Below are positions 17,312 through 25,826 of a stretch of DNA of 64,000 nt, in pieces. Positions within the stretch are counted from its first letter, which is position 1. Each line of letters begins with the position of its first letter. The notes beneath the pieces were generated by a model, which searched no databases, was not told where the DNA came from, and worked only from the letters and a program-made list of their open reading frames with translations. Source of the DNA: Actinomyces capricornis (GTDB lineage: Bacteria; Actinomycetota; Actinomycetes; Actinomycetales; Actinomycetaceae). The stretch is from assembly GCF_019974135.1 (NCBI RefSeq), contig NZ_AP025017.1, forward strand, positions 1,736,001 to 1,800,000, read 5' to 3'. Position numbers and translations under genes: made by a program.

Positions 17312-18357
17312 GCGAGAACCAGCACCACCAGCCCCAGGGCCCCGGCGACCAGGAGCGCTTCCGTCCCCGGCCCGGGCAGGGTGCGCCGGAGGAGGCGGCC
17401 CCGGCCGCCGCCCCAGTCGCCGCCTCGGCCCCCTCGCCGAGCGGAGGGGCTGAGCCGGCTGAGCGCACCGAGCCCCGGCAGGACGGGCCCGGCCCGGAGG
17501 ACCCGCAGCTGCGCGCGGCCCGGAGGCGCCGTCGTCGCAGGCTCCTGCTCCTGGGGGCGGCCCCGGCGCTCCTGGCCACTGCCGTGGCCCTGTGGTGCGG
17601 GACGGTCTTCGGCCTGAGCATGGCCGCCAGCCACGCCCTGACCCGGGGCGACCACGGGACCGCAGTCTCCCGCTACCGCACCGTGGCCGCCATCAACCCG
17701 TGGCTGGAGCAGTGGCGCGTCCACTACAACCTGGGAACCGCCCTGTATGTGGCGGCCGACCTGGACGGCGCGCAGGCGTCCCTGGAGACCGCGCTGAGCG
17801 AGGTCCCCACCGCGGAGGAGGCCGACCCCGCCACCGGGCTGAAGCCGGAGGGCTCACCGGAGTGCCGGGTGCGCTACAACCTGTTCCTCACCCATACGGC
17901 CAAGGCCGCGGCGGCCCAGGACAGTGGTGACACCGGCCAGGCCGAGCAGTCCGCCGCTGCGGCCCAGGAGGCCATGGGGCAGTGCCCCCCGCCGCCCCCG
18001 CCCTCGCAGGACCCCTCGGCTCCGCCGTCCCAGGATCCCTCGCAGCAGCCATCGCAGCCGCCATCGGCCCCGCCCTCCCAGGACCCGTCCCAGGATCCGT
18101 CGGCCTCGCCGTCGCAGGAGCCCTCGCAGAGCCCCTCCGGCCCACCCTCGCAGGACCCCTCGGCTCCGCCGTCCCAGGATTCCTCGGCCAGCCCCTCGGC
18201 CAGCTCGTCCAGCTCCTCCAGCCCCTCGGCCAGCGCCTCCTCCAGCCCGGATGAGCGGGCCGAGCGCCTGCGGCGGCGCAACAATGACGAGCCTGAGAAC
18301 GGGGCGAGCCACAAGGGCGAGAGCCAGCAGCCCCAGGACGGGACCAAGCCCTGGTAG
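17308..18357 (+). CDS. TPR-containing membrane protein with Pro/Ser/Gln tail (BatC-like)
   Basis: 349 aa from ATG 17308, with AGGAGG upstream and ATGA overlap. A disordered, charged N-terminus (1-75) leads to one membrane helix (LLLLGAAPALLATAVALWCG). Two or three tetratricopeptide helices follow (AAINPWLEQWRVHYNLGTALYVAADLDGAQASLETAL). The last 120 residues are repeats of PSQDPS, then Ser-rich, then a charged end. The tail's DNA is correspondingly repetitive at 18000-18240. The gene position and TPR content match BatC. Last gene of the cluster, convergent with the TetR gene. Confidence 0.8.
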   Translation: MSENQHHQPQGPGDQERFRPRPGQGAPEEAAPAAAPVAASAPSPSGGAEPAERTEPRQDGPGPEDPQLRAARRRRRRRLLLLGAAPALLATAVALWCGTVFGLSMAASHALTRGDHGTAVSRYRTVAAINPWLEQWRVHYNLGTALYVAADLDGAQASLETALSEVPTAEEADPATGLKPEGSPECRVRYNLFLTHTAKAAAAQDSGDTGQAEQSAAAAQEAMGQCPPPPPPSQDPSAPPSQDPSQQPSQPPSAPPSQDPSQDPSASPSQEPSQSPSGPPSQDPSAPPSQDSSASPSASSSSSSSPSASASSSPDERAERLRRRNNDEPENGASHKGESQQPQDGTKPW

Positions 18358-18463
18358 TGGGCGCCGCGGGCTGGCGGTAGTTCCGCGGCTCAGCGCGCCG
18401 GCGTCGCGGGCGCCCAGCGGCGGCCGGCGCCGTCAGCTGTCCACGCTCCCAGCGCCCGTGCCC

Positions 18464-19165
18464 TCAGCCCGCGGCGCTGCGGTGGGTGTGCGGCACCGAC
18501 TCCTGGCAGTCCTGTCCCTCCACCGGTTCTGTGGCGTAGGGGCGGGGGATCTCGGGCACCCCGTGCGCGGGCAGGGCCGCGCCCACGGCGCGCAGCACGA
18601 AGGCGTCCAGGCTCTCCAGGTAGGCCTTGCGGGCCTCCGGCTCGCTGGGGGTGGGGCGCCCTCCCATGATGGTGGCGTTGAGCAGGGGGATCACCTGAGA
18701 CGGGTCCTGGGGCGGGATGAGCCCCTGGTCCATGGCCTCGGTGAGGATCGAGGAGAGCATTTGGGCCATGAGGGTGCCGTGGGCGCGCAGGCGCCCCGCG
18801 GTTCCCCGGGAGACGGCGTCGGCCAGGGGGCCGGTGGTGGGGAAGTGGTAGTGGCGCTTGATGAGGGCCTGCTGGCGCACGTAGATGCGCAGGCGGTCGA
18901 TGGGGTCCTCGGTCCCGGCCAGCGCGAGGGACAGCTCCTCGGCATAGCGGCCCGCCTCATGCTCCATGAAGGCCAGGAGCAGGTCCTCCTTGTCCGCGAA
19001 GTGGTTGTAGACGGCGGTGCGGCCCACGCCCGCGTGGGTGGCGACGTCGGACAGGGTGATCTTGTCGAAGCTGCGCTGGCTCATGAGCTCGGACAGCGCG
19101 CTGAACAGCGCTGTGCGCGTGCGCTCACGATGCTCCGCCAGCGAGGAGCCCATGATCTTCGGCAT
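18464..19165 (-). CDS. TetR-family transcriptional regulator
   Basis: 233 aa. N-terminal helix-turn-helix at about residues 36-56 (ITLSDVATHAGVGRTAVYNHF), typical of TetR, then an all-helical ligand/dimer domain of about 150 residues with no recognisable effector family. The end is Pro/His-rich and divergent. Start 19165 follows a TAGGGT -10 box by 6 nt, so it is probably leaderless; an internal ATG 15 nt later is less likely. The target is unclear: the gene reads the same way as the Nudix gene, which lies just upstream of it. Confidence 0.88.
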   Translation of the reverse strand: MPKIMGSSLAEHRERTRTALFSALSELMSQRSFDKITLSDVATHAGVGRTAVYNHFADKEDLLLAFMEHEAGRYAEELSLALAGTEDPIDRLRIYVRQQALIKRHYHFPTTGPLADAVSRGTAGRLRAHGTLMAQMLSSILTEAMDQGLIPPQDPSQVIPLLNATIMGGRPTPSEPEARKAYLESLDAFVLRAVGAALPAHGVPEIPRPYATEPVEGQDCQESVPHTHRSAAG

Positions 19166-19171
19166 GCGGCT

Positions 19172-19177
19172 ACCCTA
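19172..19177 (-). promoter_or_regulatory. -10 box of a leaderless promoter (TetR gene)
   Basis: TAGGGT on the minus strand, 6 nt before the ATG at 19165. Confidence 0.55.
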
Positions 19178-19207
19178 ACCCGCGAGGTGACGTGAGCGCT
19201 AGAAACG

Positions 19208-19915
19208 TCAGGAAATGGCGGGGCCGGCATGTGGGCCAGGGGCTCGGCAGGACGTCAGGGCCTGGATGGCCTGCGCGATGGGGATATCCGCCTCCAGCCA
19301 GTCCAGCTCGGCGAGCCGGTCGATAGGCGTCCACTGCAGGTGCAGATGATCATCCCCGGCAGTGCCCCGATCCTCGGGGTCGGCCGGCTCGGCCAGCCAC
19401 ACCCGGATGCGGTAGCCCTTCATCGCCGGCCATGCGGGCGCTCGGTCGAGGCCGTCGGGGGCCGGGGGGCGGGTCCGGTGCTGATCGGCCGGCGAGGACG
19501 GTGCAGGTCCGGGTGGGCTGATGGGCGCGGGGACCGCCAGGTCGGCCGGTGGGTGCAGCTCATCGCCCAGCCGCACCCGCAGGCTGATCTCCTCGGCCAG
19601 CTCGCGGGTCAGTGCCTGGAGCGGGGACTCCCCGGGCTCCACCTTGCCGCCGGGCAGCTCGAAGCGGCCCGCGAGCTCGGCGGGGTAGGCGCGGGCGGCG
19701 CACAGCAGCCTCGTGGGCTTGCTGAGGCGGTCGACCACGGCCGCCGCCACGACCAGGCGCGAGTGCGCCCCGGGCGCAGGGGCGGCGCCGGGCCCCGCTG
19801 AGACCGGGGGGCGCCGAGCCGCCGGCGGGGCGGCCTCAGGCAGGGGCGCATGGGGGCCGGGCCCGGTCGCTGGAGGCGGGCAGGTCTCGGCGTCAGGGTG
19901 CGGGGGCTGCGGCAT
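19208..19915 (-). CDS. Nudix hydrolase (MutT-like)
   Basis: 235 aa. Hydrolases of this family cleave nucleoside diphosphates linked to another group; MutT-like members clean 8-oxo-dGTP. The Nudix box reads GGKVEPGESPLQALTRELAEEISL: the catalytic RELxEE is intact, but the conserved Gly after EE is Ser. It is preceded by RFELPGG as in MutT. The first 55 residues are Pro/Ala-rich and an inserted Pro-rich loop lies around 135-165. Start chosen at 19915 because TAGGGT ends 7 nt before it. Substrate not assigned. Confidence 0.85.
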   Translation of the reverse strand: MPQPPHPDAETCPPPATGPGPHAPLPEAAPPAARRPPVSAGPGAAPAPGAHSRLVVAAAVVDRLSKPTRLLCAARAYPAELAGRFELPGGKVEPGESPLQALTRELAEEISLRVRLGDELHPPADLAVPAPISPPGPAPSSPADQHRTRPPAPDGLDRAPAWPAMKGYRIRVWLAEPADPEDRGTAGDDHLHLQWTPIDRLAELDWLEADIPIAQAIQALTSCRAPGPHAGPAIS

Positions 19916-19922
19916 GCACGCG

Positions 19923-19928
19923 ACCCTA
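19923..19928 (-). promoter_or_regulatory. -10 box of a leaderless promoter (Nudix gene)
   Basis: TAGGGT on the minus strand, 7 nt before ATG 19915; identical hexamer to the TetR promoter. Confidence 0.55.
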
Positions 19929-19963
19929 CCTGCGGGGCTGCGGCGCGGCTGGGGACGACCTGG

Positions 19964-19969
19964 CAGACT
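19964..19969 (+). promoter_or_regulatory. Possible -10 box of a leaderless promoter (M50 gene)
   Basis: CAGACT, 7 nt before GTG 19977; spacing fits but the hexamer lacks the usual first T. No Shine-Dalgarno sequence is present. Confidence 0.35.
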
Positions 19970-19976
19970 GCGGGGC

Positions 19977-20696
19977 GTGAATCCTGAGACCTGGAACGAG
20001 ATCGTCGCCCACACCTGGCCCGGCGCGGCGCCCGAGCCCTGGGCCCTGTGGCCGGCCCTGGCGCTCCTGGTGCTGGTCTTCGCCTGGCCGCAGGCGCGCC
20101 GCTGGGGGCGGACCCTGGTGACCATCGTCCACGAGGCGGGGCACGCCGCCGTCGGCCTCATGGTGGGGCGGCGCTTCCACGGCTTCGTGGTGGGCAAGGA
20201 CCTGTCGGGGCATGCGGTCACCAGTGGCAAGTCCCGCGGGCCGGGACGGGTGCTCACCAGCTGGGCCGGGTACCCGGCGCCCGCGGTGCTCGGGGCCCTG
20301 GTGGTCCTTGGCGCCCTGCGGGGGTGGGCTGGGATGATCCTGGTGCTATCGCTGGTGCTGCTCGTGGCCCTGCTGGTGATGTCCCGCTCCCTGCGCACCG
20401 CCGTCCTGGTGATCCTGGTGGGGATCGCGGCGGGCCTGCTGTGGTGGTGGGGCGGGCCCTGGCGCGATGGCACGGTGGCCGGGATGGGCCTGATCCTGCT
20501 CGTGGGGGCCTGGGACTCCCTGCGGGACGTGGCCGTCTCCCGCGATGGCGGCCAGGACCACCGCACCCTGGCCCAACTCACGCCCATGCCCGCAGGATTC
20601 TGGCTGCTGACGTGGTTCCTCGTCGATCTCGCCGCGACGGGTGCGGTGGTCAATGCCGTCCGCGTCCTCGTCGGGTCTCCGGGAATCGGGGTGTAG
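19977..20696 (+). CDS. M50-family membrane metalloprotease-like protein
   Basis: 239 aa. A first membrane helix (LWPALALLVLVFAW) is followed by TIVHEAGHAAVGLMVG, the HExxH zinc site of M50 proteases, near residues 57-61. At least four more hydrophobic segments follow. This matches the short M50B-like actinobacterial family (PF13398-type) rather than full-length RseP, as no PDZ domain is present. Start GTG 19977 opens the conserved part; codons further upstream are in the divergent Nudix gene. A role in site-2-type proteolysis is inferred. Confidence 0.8.
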   Translation: MNPETWNEIVAHTWPGAAPEPWALWPALALLVLVFAWPQARRWGRTLVTIVHEAGHAAVGLMVGRRFHGFVVGKDLSGHAVTSGKSRGPGRVLTSWAGYPAPAVLGALVVLGALRGWAGMILVLSLVLLVALLVMSRSLRTAVLVILVGIAAGLLWWWGGPWRDGTVAGMGLILLVGAWDSLRDVAVSRDGGQDHRTLAQLTPMPAGFWLLTWFLVDLAATGAVVNAVRVLVGSPGIGV

Positions 20697-20933
20697 GCCG
20701 CGAGCGGGCCTCCTGCAGTTGAGGCGGTGGTGCCCTCCCAGGCGCGGGGGCGCAGGTCCCATCGCCGGCCCCGGCCCACCGAAGCCCCCGCTCACCGTCC
20801 ACGACTCCCGAGGAGGCCCACCCGGCCCGGGTGAGCCTGAGTCGTGATGCGCTCGGACTGGGGCGGTTGTCCCCTGGTGCTCTACCCTGCATCCTGCCGC
20901 CCCCTCCCTACCCGAGCATCTCAAGGAGAACCC

Positions 20934-22157
20934 ATGATCATCACCCGCAGGGCGCTGGGCCTGTCCGCCGCGACTGCCGCGGTCACCGCCCTGTCCGGCT
21001 GCAGCCTGTTCCGCAGTGATGAGGAGGCCCCCACAGAGGAGTCCTCCCTCGTCCTGCTCGTGGAGAGCTCGGGCCAGGCCGAGACCGCGGTGCTGCGCGA
21101 CGCGGTGGAGGCCTTCACCGATGAAACCGGTATCGCGGTGGCGCTCCAGGTGGCCACTGACCTGGACCAGGAGCTGAGCCAGGGCCTGGCCGGCGACAAC
21201 CCCGTGGATGTCTTCCATCTCACCCCCGAGCTCCTGGCCGCTCATGCGGGGGCCGGCTCGCTGCACCCCTACGGGGACCAGCTGACCATCAAGGACGATC
21301 TCTTCCCCTCCCTGGTCGCCGCGGCCACCTACCGGGGCGTCTTCTACGGGGCGCCCACGCCCGCAGCCACCCTCGCCCTGTTCATCAACACCGACCTGTG
21401 GGCCACGGCAGGGCTCACCGAGGCGGACTACCCCACCACCTGGGAGGAGCTGGAGCAGGTCGGCTCGGCCTTCGCCGGGGGCCAGGGCGTGGGCCTGGTC
21501 CTGGGGCCGCAGTACTCCCGCCTGGGGGCCTTCATGGTCCAGGCGGGCGGCGGGCTGACCGATGCCGAGGGCGCGATCACCGCCAACTCCGAGGGATCGG
21601 TGGCGGGGCTCGCCCAGGTCAAGAGCCTGCTGGAGGCCGGCGCCGCCACCCTGGCCCCCGACCTGGAGGCCTCCTCGGGCGGGGAGGCCTTCGGTGCGGG
21701 GCAGGCGGCGATGACCATCGAGAGCAGCGCTCTGGCGGGGGCGCTGGCCTCCCAGCACCCGGAGCTGGGCTATGCCGTCGTCGAGCTGCCCGCGGGGCCC
21801 GCCGGGCAGGGCTCCCTGCAGTTCTCGCGCGTCTACGGGATCGCGGAGGCCTCTGCCCGCAAGGAGGCGGCCATCGCCCTGGTGGAGTTCCTGACCTCGG
21901 CTGAGCAGCAGGCGTCCCTGGCGGCCGCCTCCGGGGCCGTGCCCTCATCCATGTCCGCGGCCACCTCCTGGAGCAAGGACCACCCTGACCTGGCCGCCTT
22001 CTCCGCCGCTGTGCCCTACGCGGTGGGCATGCCCGCGCTGGCGGGCGCCACCGATGTGCTGTCCGACCTGGACGCCCAGCTCGCCGGCCTGGCCGGTGCC
22101 GAGCCCCGGGCCATCCTGGACACCATCCAGGTCGATCTGGAGGCGGTCACGGCCTGA
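20934..22157 (+). CDS. Extracellular solute-binding lipoprotein (orphan)
   Basis: 407 aa from ATG 20934, with AAGGAGA 5 nt upstream. Signal peptide with lipobox LSGC (Cys at about residue 23), so a lipid-anchored binding protein on the outer face of the membrane. The rest is a family-1 type binding fold (VDVFHLTPELLAAHAGAGSL, YGAPTPAATLALFINTDLW, TTWEELEQVG), usual for sugar importers. No permease or ATPase gene lies next to it. A hairpin follows the stop and the sialidase gene comes next, so a sialic acid or glycan role is possible but not shown. Confidence 0.85.
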   Translation: MIITRRALGLSAATAAVTALSGCSLFRSDEEAPTEESSLVLLVESSGQAETAVLRDAVEAFTDETGIAVALQVATDLDQELSQGLAGDNPVDVFHLTPELLAAHAGAGSLHPYGDQLTIKDDLFPSLVAAATYRGVFYGAPTPAATLALFINTDLWATAGLTEADYPTTWEELEQVGSAFAGGQGVGLVLGPQYSRLGAFMVQAGGGLTDAEGAITANSEGSVAGLAQVKSLLEAGAATLAPDLEASSGGEAFGAGQAAMTIESSALAGALASQHPELGYAVVELPAGPAGQGSLQFSRVYGIAEASARKEAAIALVEFLTSAEQQASLAAASGAVPSSMSAATSWSKDHPDLAAFSAAVPYAVGMPALAGATDVLSDLDAQLAGLAGAEPRAILDTIQVDLEAVTA

Positions 22158-22179
22158 GGCTGCGCCGCCGGTGCTCTCG

Positions 22180-22223
22180 CCCCGGCCCGGGCATCCGATG
22201 CCGAGTCGTGACCCGGACCGGGG
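22180..22223 (+). terminator. Candidate terminator after the solute-binding gene
   Basis: CCCCGGCCCGGG (22180-22191) pairs with CCCGGACCGGGG (22212-22223), 11 of 12 bases, around a 20-nt loop. No T-tract follows, as is common in this GC-rich DNA. Confidence 0.4.
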
Positions 22224-22411
22224 CGGCCCGCAGGCCGTCGTCATCACATAGTCACAGGCGGATCGGGCCCATCGTGGCGGATTCCTCGCCTTTCCTGCGC
22301 TGGAGTTTGTAGGATCGAGATCATCCGTTATCGTACGTAGGACGTCAGACGTTATCTGTCTGCGATCTTCCCTGGGGGCGACGATGCTCCCCATCCCGAA
22401 GGGACCTATGT

Positions 22412-25393
22412 ATGACAAGGAAGAGGCCCATCAGTCTCAGACGGCTGCCCGCGCTCCTGGGCTCGCTGGCTCTGGCGCTCACCGGTGCCATCGCCGCGGC
22501 GCCACCCGCCCACGCGACTCCCACCACCGACGGCATGGCGGATATCGCCATCACCCAGGTCAACGCTCCGCAGGACGGCATCTACGCGGTCGGCGATGTC
22601 ATGACCTTCGACATCGCGGTGACCAACACCAGTGACCAGGAGCGGTCCTTCGCGCCTACGAGCACCAACCTGTCCGGCGGCGTCTCGAAGTGCCGCTGGA
22701 GGTCCATCGCCGCGCGAGCCACCAAGACCGACTGCACCGGCCTGGCCACCCACACCGTCACCGCCGAGGACATCGCCGCCGGCGGCTTCACCCCGGAGAT
22801 CACCTACGAGATCAAGGCCCCCGGATACTCGGGCGCCGTCCTGAACACCCCTGAGAGCATCAAGGGCGCCACCAGCCCCGTCACCGCCGCCTCCCTGCGC
22901 GTGGAGTCCTTCACCCCGGCCTCGCCCAAGGACTCCTACACGGTGGGGGAGACCGTCAGCTACACGGTGCGCGTGCGCTCCCTGTCCCCCCAGACCATCA
23001 CCGTGGGCGCCACCGGCTCCTCCTTCGACGACCTGGGCTCCCAGTGCAACTGGCGCAACCTCGCCCCGGGGGAGCGCGCCGTCTACAACTGCAAGGCGCT
23101 GACCCACACCCTGACCCAGGCCGACGCCGATTACGGCACCTGGACGCCGCAGATCACCCTGACGGCCACCGGCCCCGACGGCGCTCTCCTGCAGACCCTG
23201 ACCGCCAGCGGCCAGGCGCTGACCGTCGTCGCCGATCGCCCGCAGGCCGAGCCCGCCGAGGCCCCCAACGCCGACCCTGGCCTGGAGGCCTTCCTCACCG
23301 ATCCCCAGCAGCTGGCCGCCAACACGGCCACCGACAACTACCGCATCCCTGCCATCGCCACCGCGCCCAACGGCGACCTCCTGGTCTCCTACGACGAGCG
23401 GCCCAAGGACAACGGCAACGGCGGAGGCGACGCGCCCAACCCCAACCACATCGTCCAGCGGCGCTCCACCGACGGCGGCCAGACCTGGTCCGCCCCCACC
23501 TACATCCACCAGGGCACTGAGACCGGCCAGAAGGTGGGATACTCCGACCCCAGCTACGTGGTGGACTACGCCACCGGCACCATCTTCAACTTCCACGTCA
23601 AGTCCTACGACCAGGGCTGGGGCGGCTCCCGCGCCGGCACCGACCCCGAAGACCGCGGCGTCATCCATGCCGAGGTCTCCACCTCCACCGACAACGGCTG
23701 GAGCTGGACCCACCGCACCATCACCGCCGAGATCACCCCCGACGCCTCCTGGATCTCGCGCTTCGCCGCCTCCGGCCAGGGGATTCAGATCCAGCGCGGC
23801 GAGCACGCCGGGCGCCTGGTGCAGCAGTACACGATCAAGACCTCCAGCGGGCAGGTGAGCGCGGTCTCCGTCTACTCCGACGACCACGGCGCCTCCTGGC
23901 ACGCGGGCCGGCCGGCGGGCACCGGTATGGATGAGAACAAGGTGGTCGAGCTCTCCGACGGCACCCTCATGCTTAACTCCCGCGTCTCGGACGGCAGCGG
24001 CTACCGCAAGGTGGCCACCTCCACCGACGGCGGCCAGACCTGGAGCGAGCCCCGCTCGGACACCGGCCTGCCGGACTCGGTGGACAACGCCCAGATCATC
24101 CGGGCCTTCCCCGGCGCCGCGCCCGACGACCCGCGGGCCAAGGTCCTCCTGCTGAGCCACTCGCCCAACCCCGTGCCCTGGAGCCGTGACCGCGGCACCA
24201 TCTCCATGTCCTGCGACGACGGCGCCACCTGGGCCACCAGCCGCATCTTCAACGAGGCCTTCATCGGCTACAGCACCATCGCCGTGCAGGCCAACGGCAG
24301 CATCGGCCTGCTCAGCGAGGACGGGAACTACGGCGGCATCTGGTACCGCAGCTTCTCCACCGCCTGGCTGGACAACGCCTGCACCCAGGTCCGGGCCTCG
24401 GCGAGAGCCTCGGCCCCGAGCATCTCCCCGGGCTCGGAGGCCACCGTCACCGTGACCCTGACCAACCCCGGCGGCCAGGACCTCACGGGAGTGAGCGTGG
24501 GCCTTCCCCAGGTCGAGGGGGCCGTCGAGGGGATCACGGTCACGCCCAGCGGGGCAGGCCCCGACACCGTCGCTGCGGGAGACGAGGCCACCTACGAGTT
24601 CACCGTGAGCACCGCCGGAGCCGCCGGCCGGGTCGAGCTGGTCTTCCCGATCGCCTGGGACGGCGGAACCGCCCAGGCCTCCGTCTCCCTGGACAGCGTC
24701 CCCGGCCCGGCTCCCAGCCCCTCGCCCAGCCCCTCACCGAGCGCCGCGCCCGAGGAGCAGCCCACGGCCGCACCGACCGCCGAGGCCACCTCGGGGCCCA
24801 GCGGCGCCCCCACTAACGGGGCGACGGATGAGGCCACGGCCGAGCCGAGCGCCGATACCACCGGCGGGCCCAGTGCCGCTCCCGATGGCCGGCCCACGCA
24901 GGTGCCGAGCCTGGAGCCGAGCCGGGGGCCGGAGGCGGGATCGAGCACGACGCCGGGCGATGGGTCGAACGCCGGCCCTGCGGCCCCGCCCAGTGACGGC
25001 CCCGGCGGCCAGCCGAGCCCCGGCCCCAGCAGGATGCCCGACGACCAGGCGTCGTCGCAGCCCAGCGCCGCGCCCACCCGGCAGCCCAGTGCCCAGGCCT
25101 CCACCCCCGGCCCGCAGGCGAGCGCCTCCTCGACGGCACCGTCCCCCTCGGCGTCGTCGAGCACGCAGCCCGAGGAGATCAACAGGCCCTCCGACGGTGC
25201 GATGGCGCAGCCGACGCCGGGAGGCGGGCAGGGCCCCGCGCCCTCGCCGTCAGTGACGGCCAGTGCTGCGAGCGGTGCGCCGAGCAGCTCACTGGCCCGC
25301 ACCGGCGCGGCCCTGCTGCCGGGGCTCGGCCTGGCGGCGATCGCCCTCCTGGGCGGCTACCTGGTCCTGCGCGCCCGGCGCTCGCGGGGGTGA
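22412..25393 (+). CDS. nanH: Cell-wall-anchored exo-alpha-sialidase
   Basis: 993-aa sialidase that releases sialic acid from host glycoproteins at the cell surface. A signal peptide (MTRKRPISLRRLPALLGSLA... cut near AHA) is followed by two related beta-rich domains (about 45-270). The catalytic GH33 propeller begins at YRIP (about residue 309) and has five Asp boxes near 352, 426, 489, 537 and 600 (for example STDGGQTW). A CARDB-like beta domain (665-760), a long Pro/Ser/Ala wall-spanning region and a sorting signal LARTG (about 962) with membrane helix and RARRSRG tail follow. This order matches Actinomyces NanH. AAGGGA precedes ATG 22412. Confidence 0.93.
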   Translation: MTRKRPISLRRLPALLGSLALALTGAIAAAPPAHATPTTDGMADIAITQVNAPQDGIYAVGDVMTFDIAVTNTSDQERSFAPTSTNLSGGVSKCRWRSIAARATKTDCTGLATHTVTAEDIAAGGFTPEITYEIKAPGYSGAVLNTPESIKGATSPVTAASLRVESFTPASPKDSYTVGETVSYTVRVRSLSPQTITVGATGSSFDDLGSQCNWRNLAPGERAVYNCKALTHTLTQADADYGTWTPQITLTATGPDGALLQTLTASGQALTVVADRPQAEPAEAPNADPGLEAFLTDPQQLAANTATDNYRIPAIATAPNGDLLVSYDERPKDNGNGGGDAPNPNHIVQRRSTDGGQTWSAPTYIHQGTETGQKVGYSDPSYVVDYATGTIFNFHVKSYDQGWGGSRAGTDPEDRGVIHAEVSTSTDNGWSWTHRTITAEITPDASWISRFAASGQGIQIQRGEHAGRLVQQYTIKTSSGQVSAVSVYSDDHGASWHAGRPAGTGMDENKVVELSDGTLMLNSRVSDGSGYRKVATSTDGGQTWSEPRSDTGLPDSVDNAQIIRAFPGAAPDDPRAKVLLLSHSPNPVPWSRDRGTISMSCDDGATWATSRIFNEAFIGYSTIAVQANGSIGLLSEDGNYGGIWYRSFSTAWLDNACTQVRASARASAPSISPGSEATVTVTLTNPGGQDLTGVSVGLPQVEGAVEGITVTPSGAGPDTVAAGDEATYEFTVSTAGAAGRVELVFPIAWDGGTAQASVSLDSVPGPAPSPSPSPSPSAAPEEQPTAAPTAEATSGPSGAPTNGATDEATAEPSADTTGGPSAAPDGRPTQVPSLEPSRGPEAGSSTTPGDGSNAGPAAPPSDGPGGQPSPGPSRMPDDQASSQPSAAPTRQPSAQASTPGPQASASSTAPSPSASSSTQPEEINRPSDGAMAQPTPGGGQGPAPSPSVTASAASGAPSSSLARTGAALLPGLGLAAIALLGGYLVLRARRSRG

Positions 25394-25399
25394 ATCCCT

Positions 25400-25427
25400 C
25401 ATCGGGGCTCGGCCGTGAGCCCCGATG
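25400..25427 (+). terminator. Terminator hairpin after nanH
   Basis: CATCGGGGCTC (25400-25410), loop GGCCGT, GAGCCCCGATG (25417-25427): a perfect 11-bp stem 7 bp after the stop codon. Confidence 0.65.
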
Positions 25428-25432
25428 ATCTC

Positions 25433-25470
25433 GGGGAGGGGTGGAGCACGGGTGCGCTCCACCCCTCCCC
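25433..25470. terminator. Second hairpin downstream of nanH
   Basis: GGGGAGGGGTGGAGC (25433-25447) pairs perfectly with GCTCCACCCCTCCCC (25456-25470) around an 8-nt loop. It could back up the nanH terminator; the 150 bp beyond it hold no supported gene. Confidence 0.55.
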
Positions 25471-25625
25471 GCTGCCTGCGCGGCGGTGGCAGCGGCACCC
25501 GTATGAGGGCTCGTGGCAGGAGGGCCCGCTGCTGGCGGAGGACGGCGGGCCGGAGACGACCCGGGACGGCCGCGGTCATCGGGGCGGGGCGCCGGCGAAC
25601 GAGGGGAGGTGAGGGAAGATGAACG

Positions 25626-25652
25626 ATGGCCGGCCCCTGGGGGGCCGGCCAT
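25626..25652 (-). terminator. Terminator of the tRNA-Gly gene
   Basis: ATGGCCGGCCCC (25626-25637) / GGGGCCGGCCAT (25641-25652), a perfect 12-bp stem with a 3-nt loop, 4 bp beyond the CCA end of the tRNA on the minus strand. Confidence 0.6.
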
Positions 25653-25656
25653 CTGC

Positions 25657-25730
25657 TGGAGCGGGTGACGGGAATCGAACCCGCGCTGTCAGCTTGGGAA
25701 GCTGAAGTTCTACCATTGAACTACACCCGC
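25657..25730 (-). tRNA. tRNA-Gly (anticodon CCC)
   Basis: Reads GCGGGTGTAGTTCAATGGTA at its 5' end on the minus strand. The acceptor stem GCGGGTG pairs with CACCCGC, followed by T and an encoded CCA. The anticodon stem TCAGC/GCTGA encloses loop TTCCCAA, giving anticodon CCC (codon GGG). The T arm GCGGGTTCGATTCCCG is standard. A possible promoter upstream has TTGTCA (25785-25790) and TATGCT (25760-25765), spaced 19 bp. Confidence 0.95.
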
Positions 25731-25814
25731 GTGCTGCGCCTCCTGGGAGGTGCTGGTGAAGCATACCCTACATGCCCCCGGGGCTGACAAATCGGCGTCG
25801 GGGCCGGACTCTGC

Positions 25815-25820
25815 GATCAT
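25815..25820 (+). promoter_or_regulatory. Possible -10 box of a leaderless promoter (TM2 gene)
   Basis: GATCAT, 6 nt before ATG 25827, with no ribosome-binding site; TGCGAT 3 bp earlier is an alternative. Confidence 0.35.
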
Positions 25821-25826
25821 TCGTCC

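Noticed and set aside
17990-18250. Repeated DNA in the TPR gene, considered as a CRISPR or tandem array
   Set aside because: The repeats encode PSQDPS-type residues in frame, vary in length and have no spacers.
19188-19210. TGACGT...ACGTCA as a TetR operator
   Set aside because: The half-sites are not placed symmetrically around the AGCGCT centre and one covers the Nudix stop codon.
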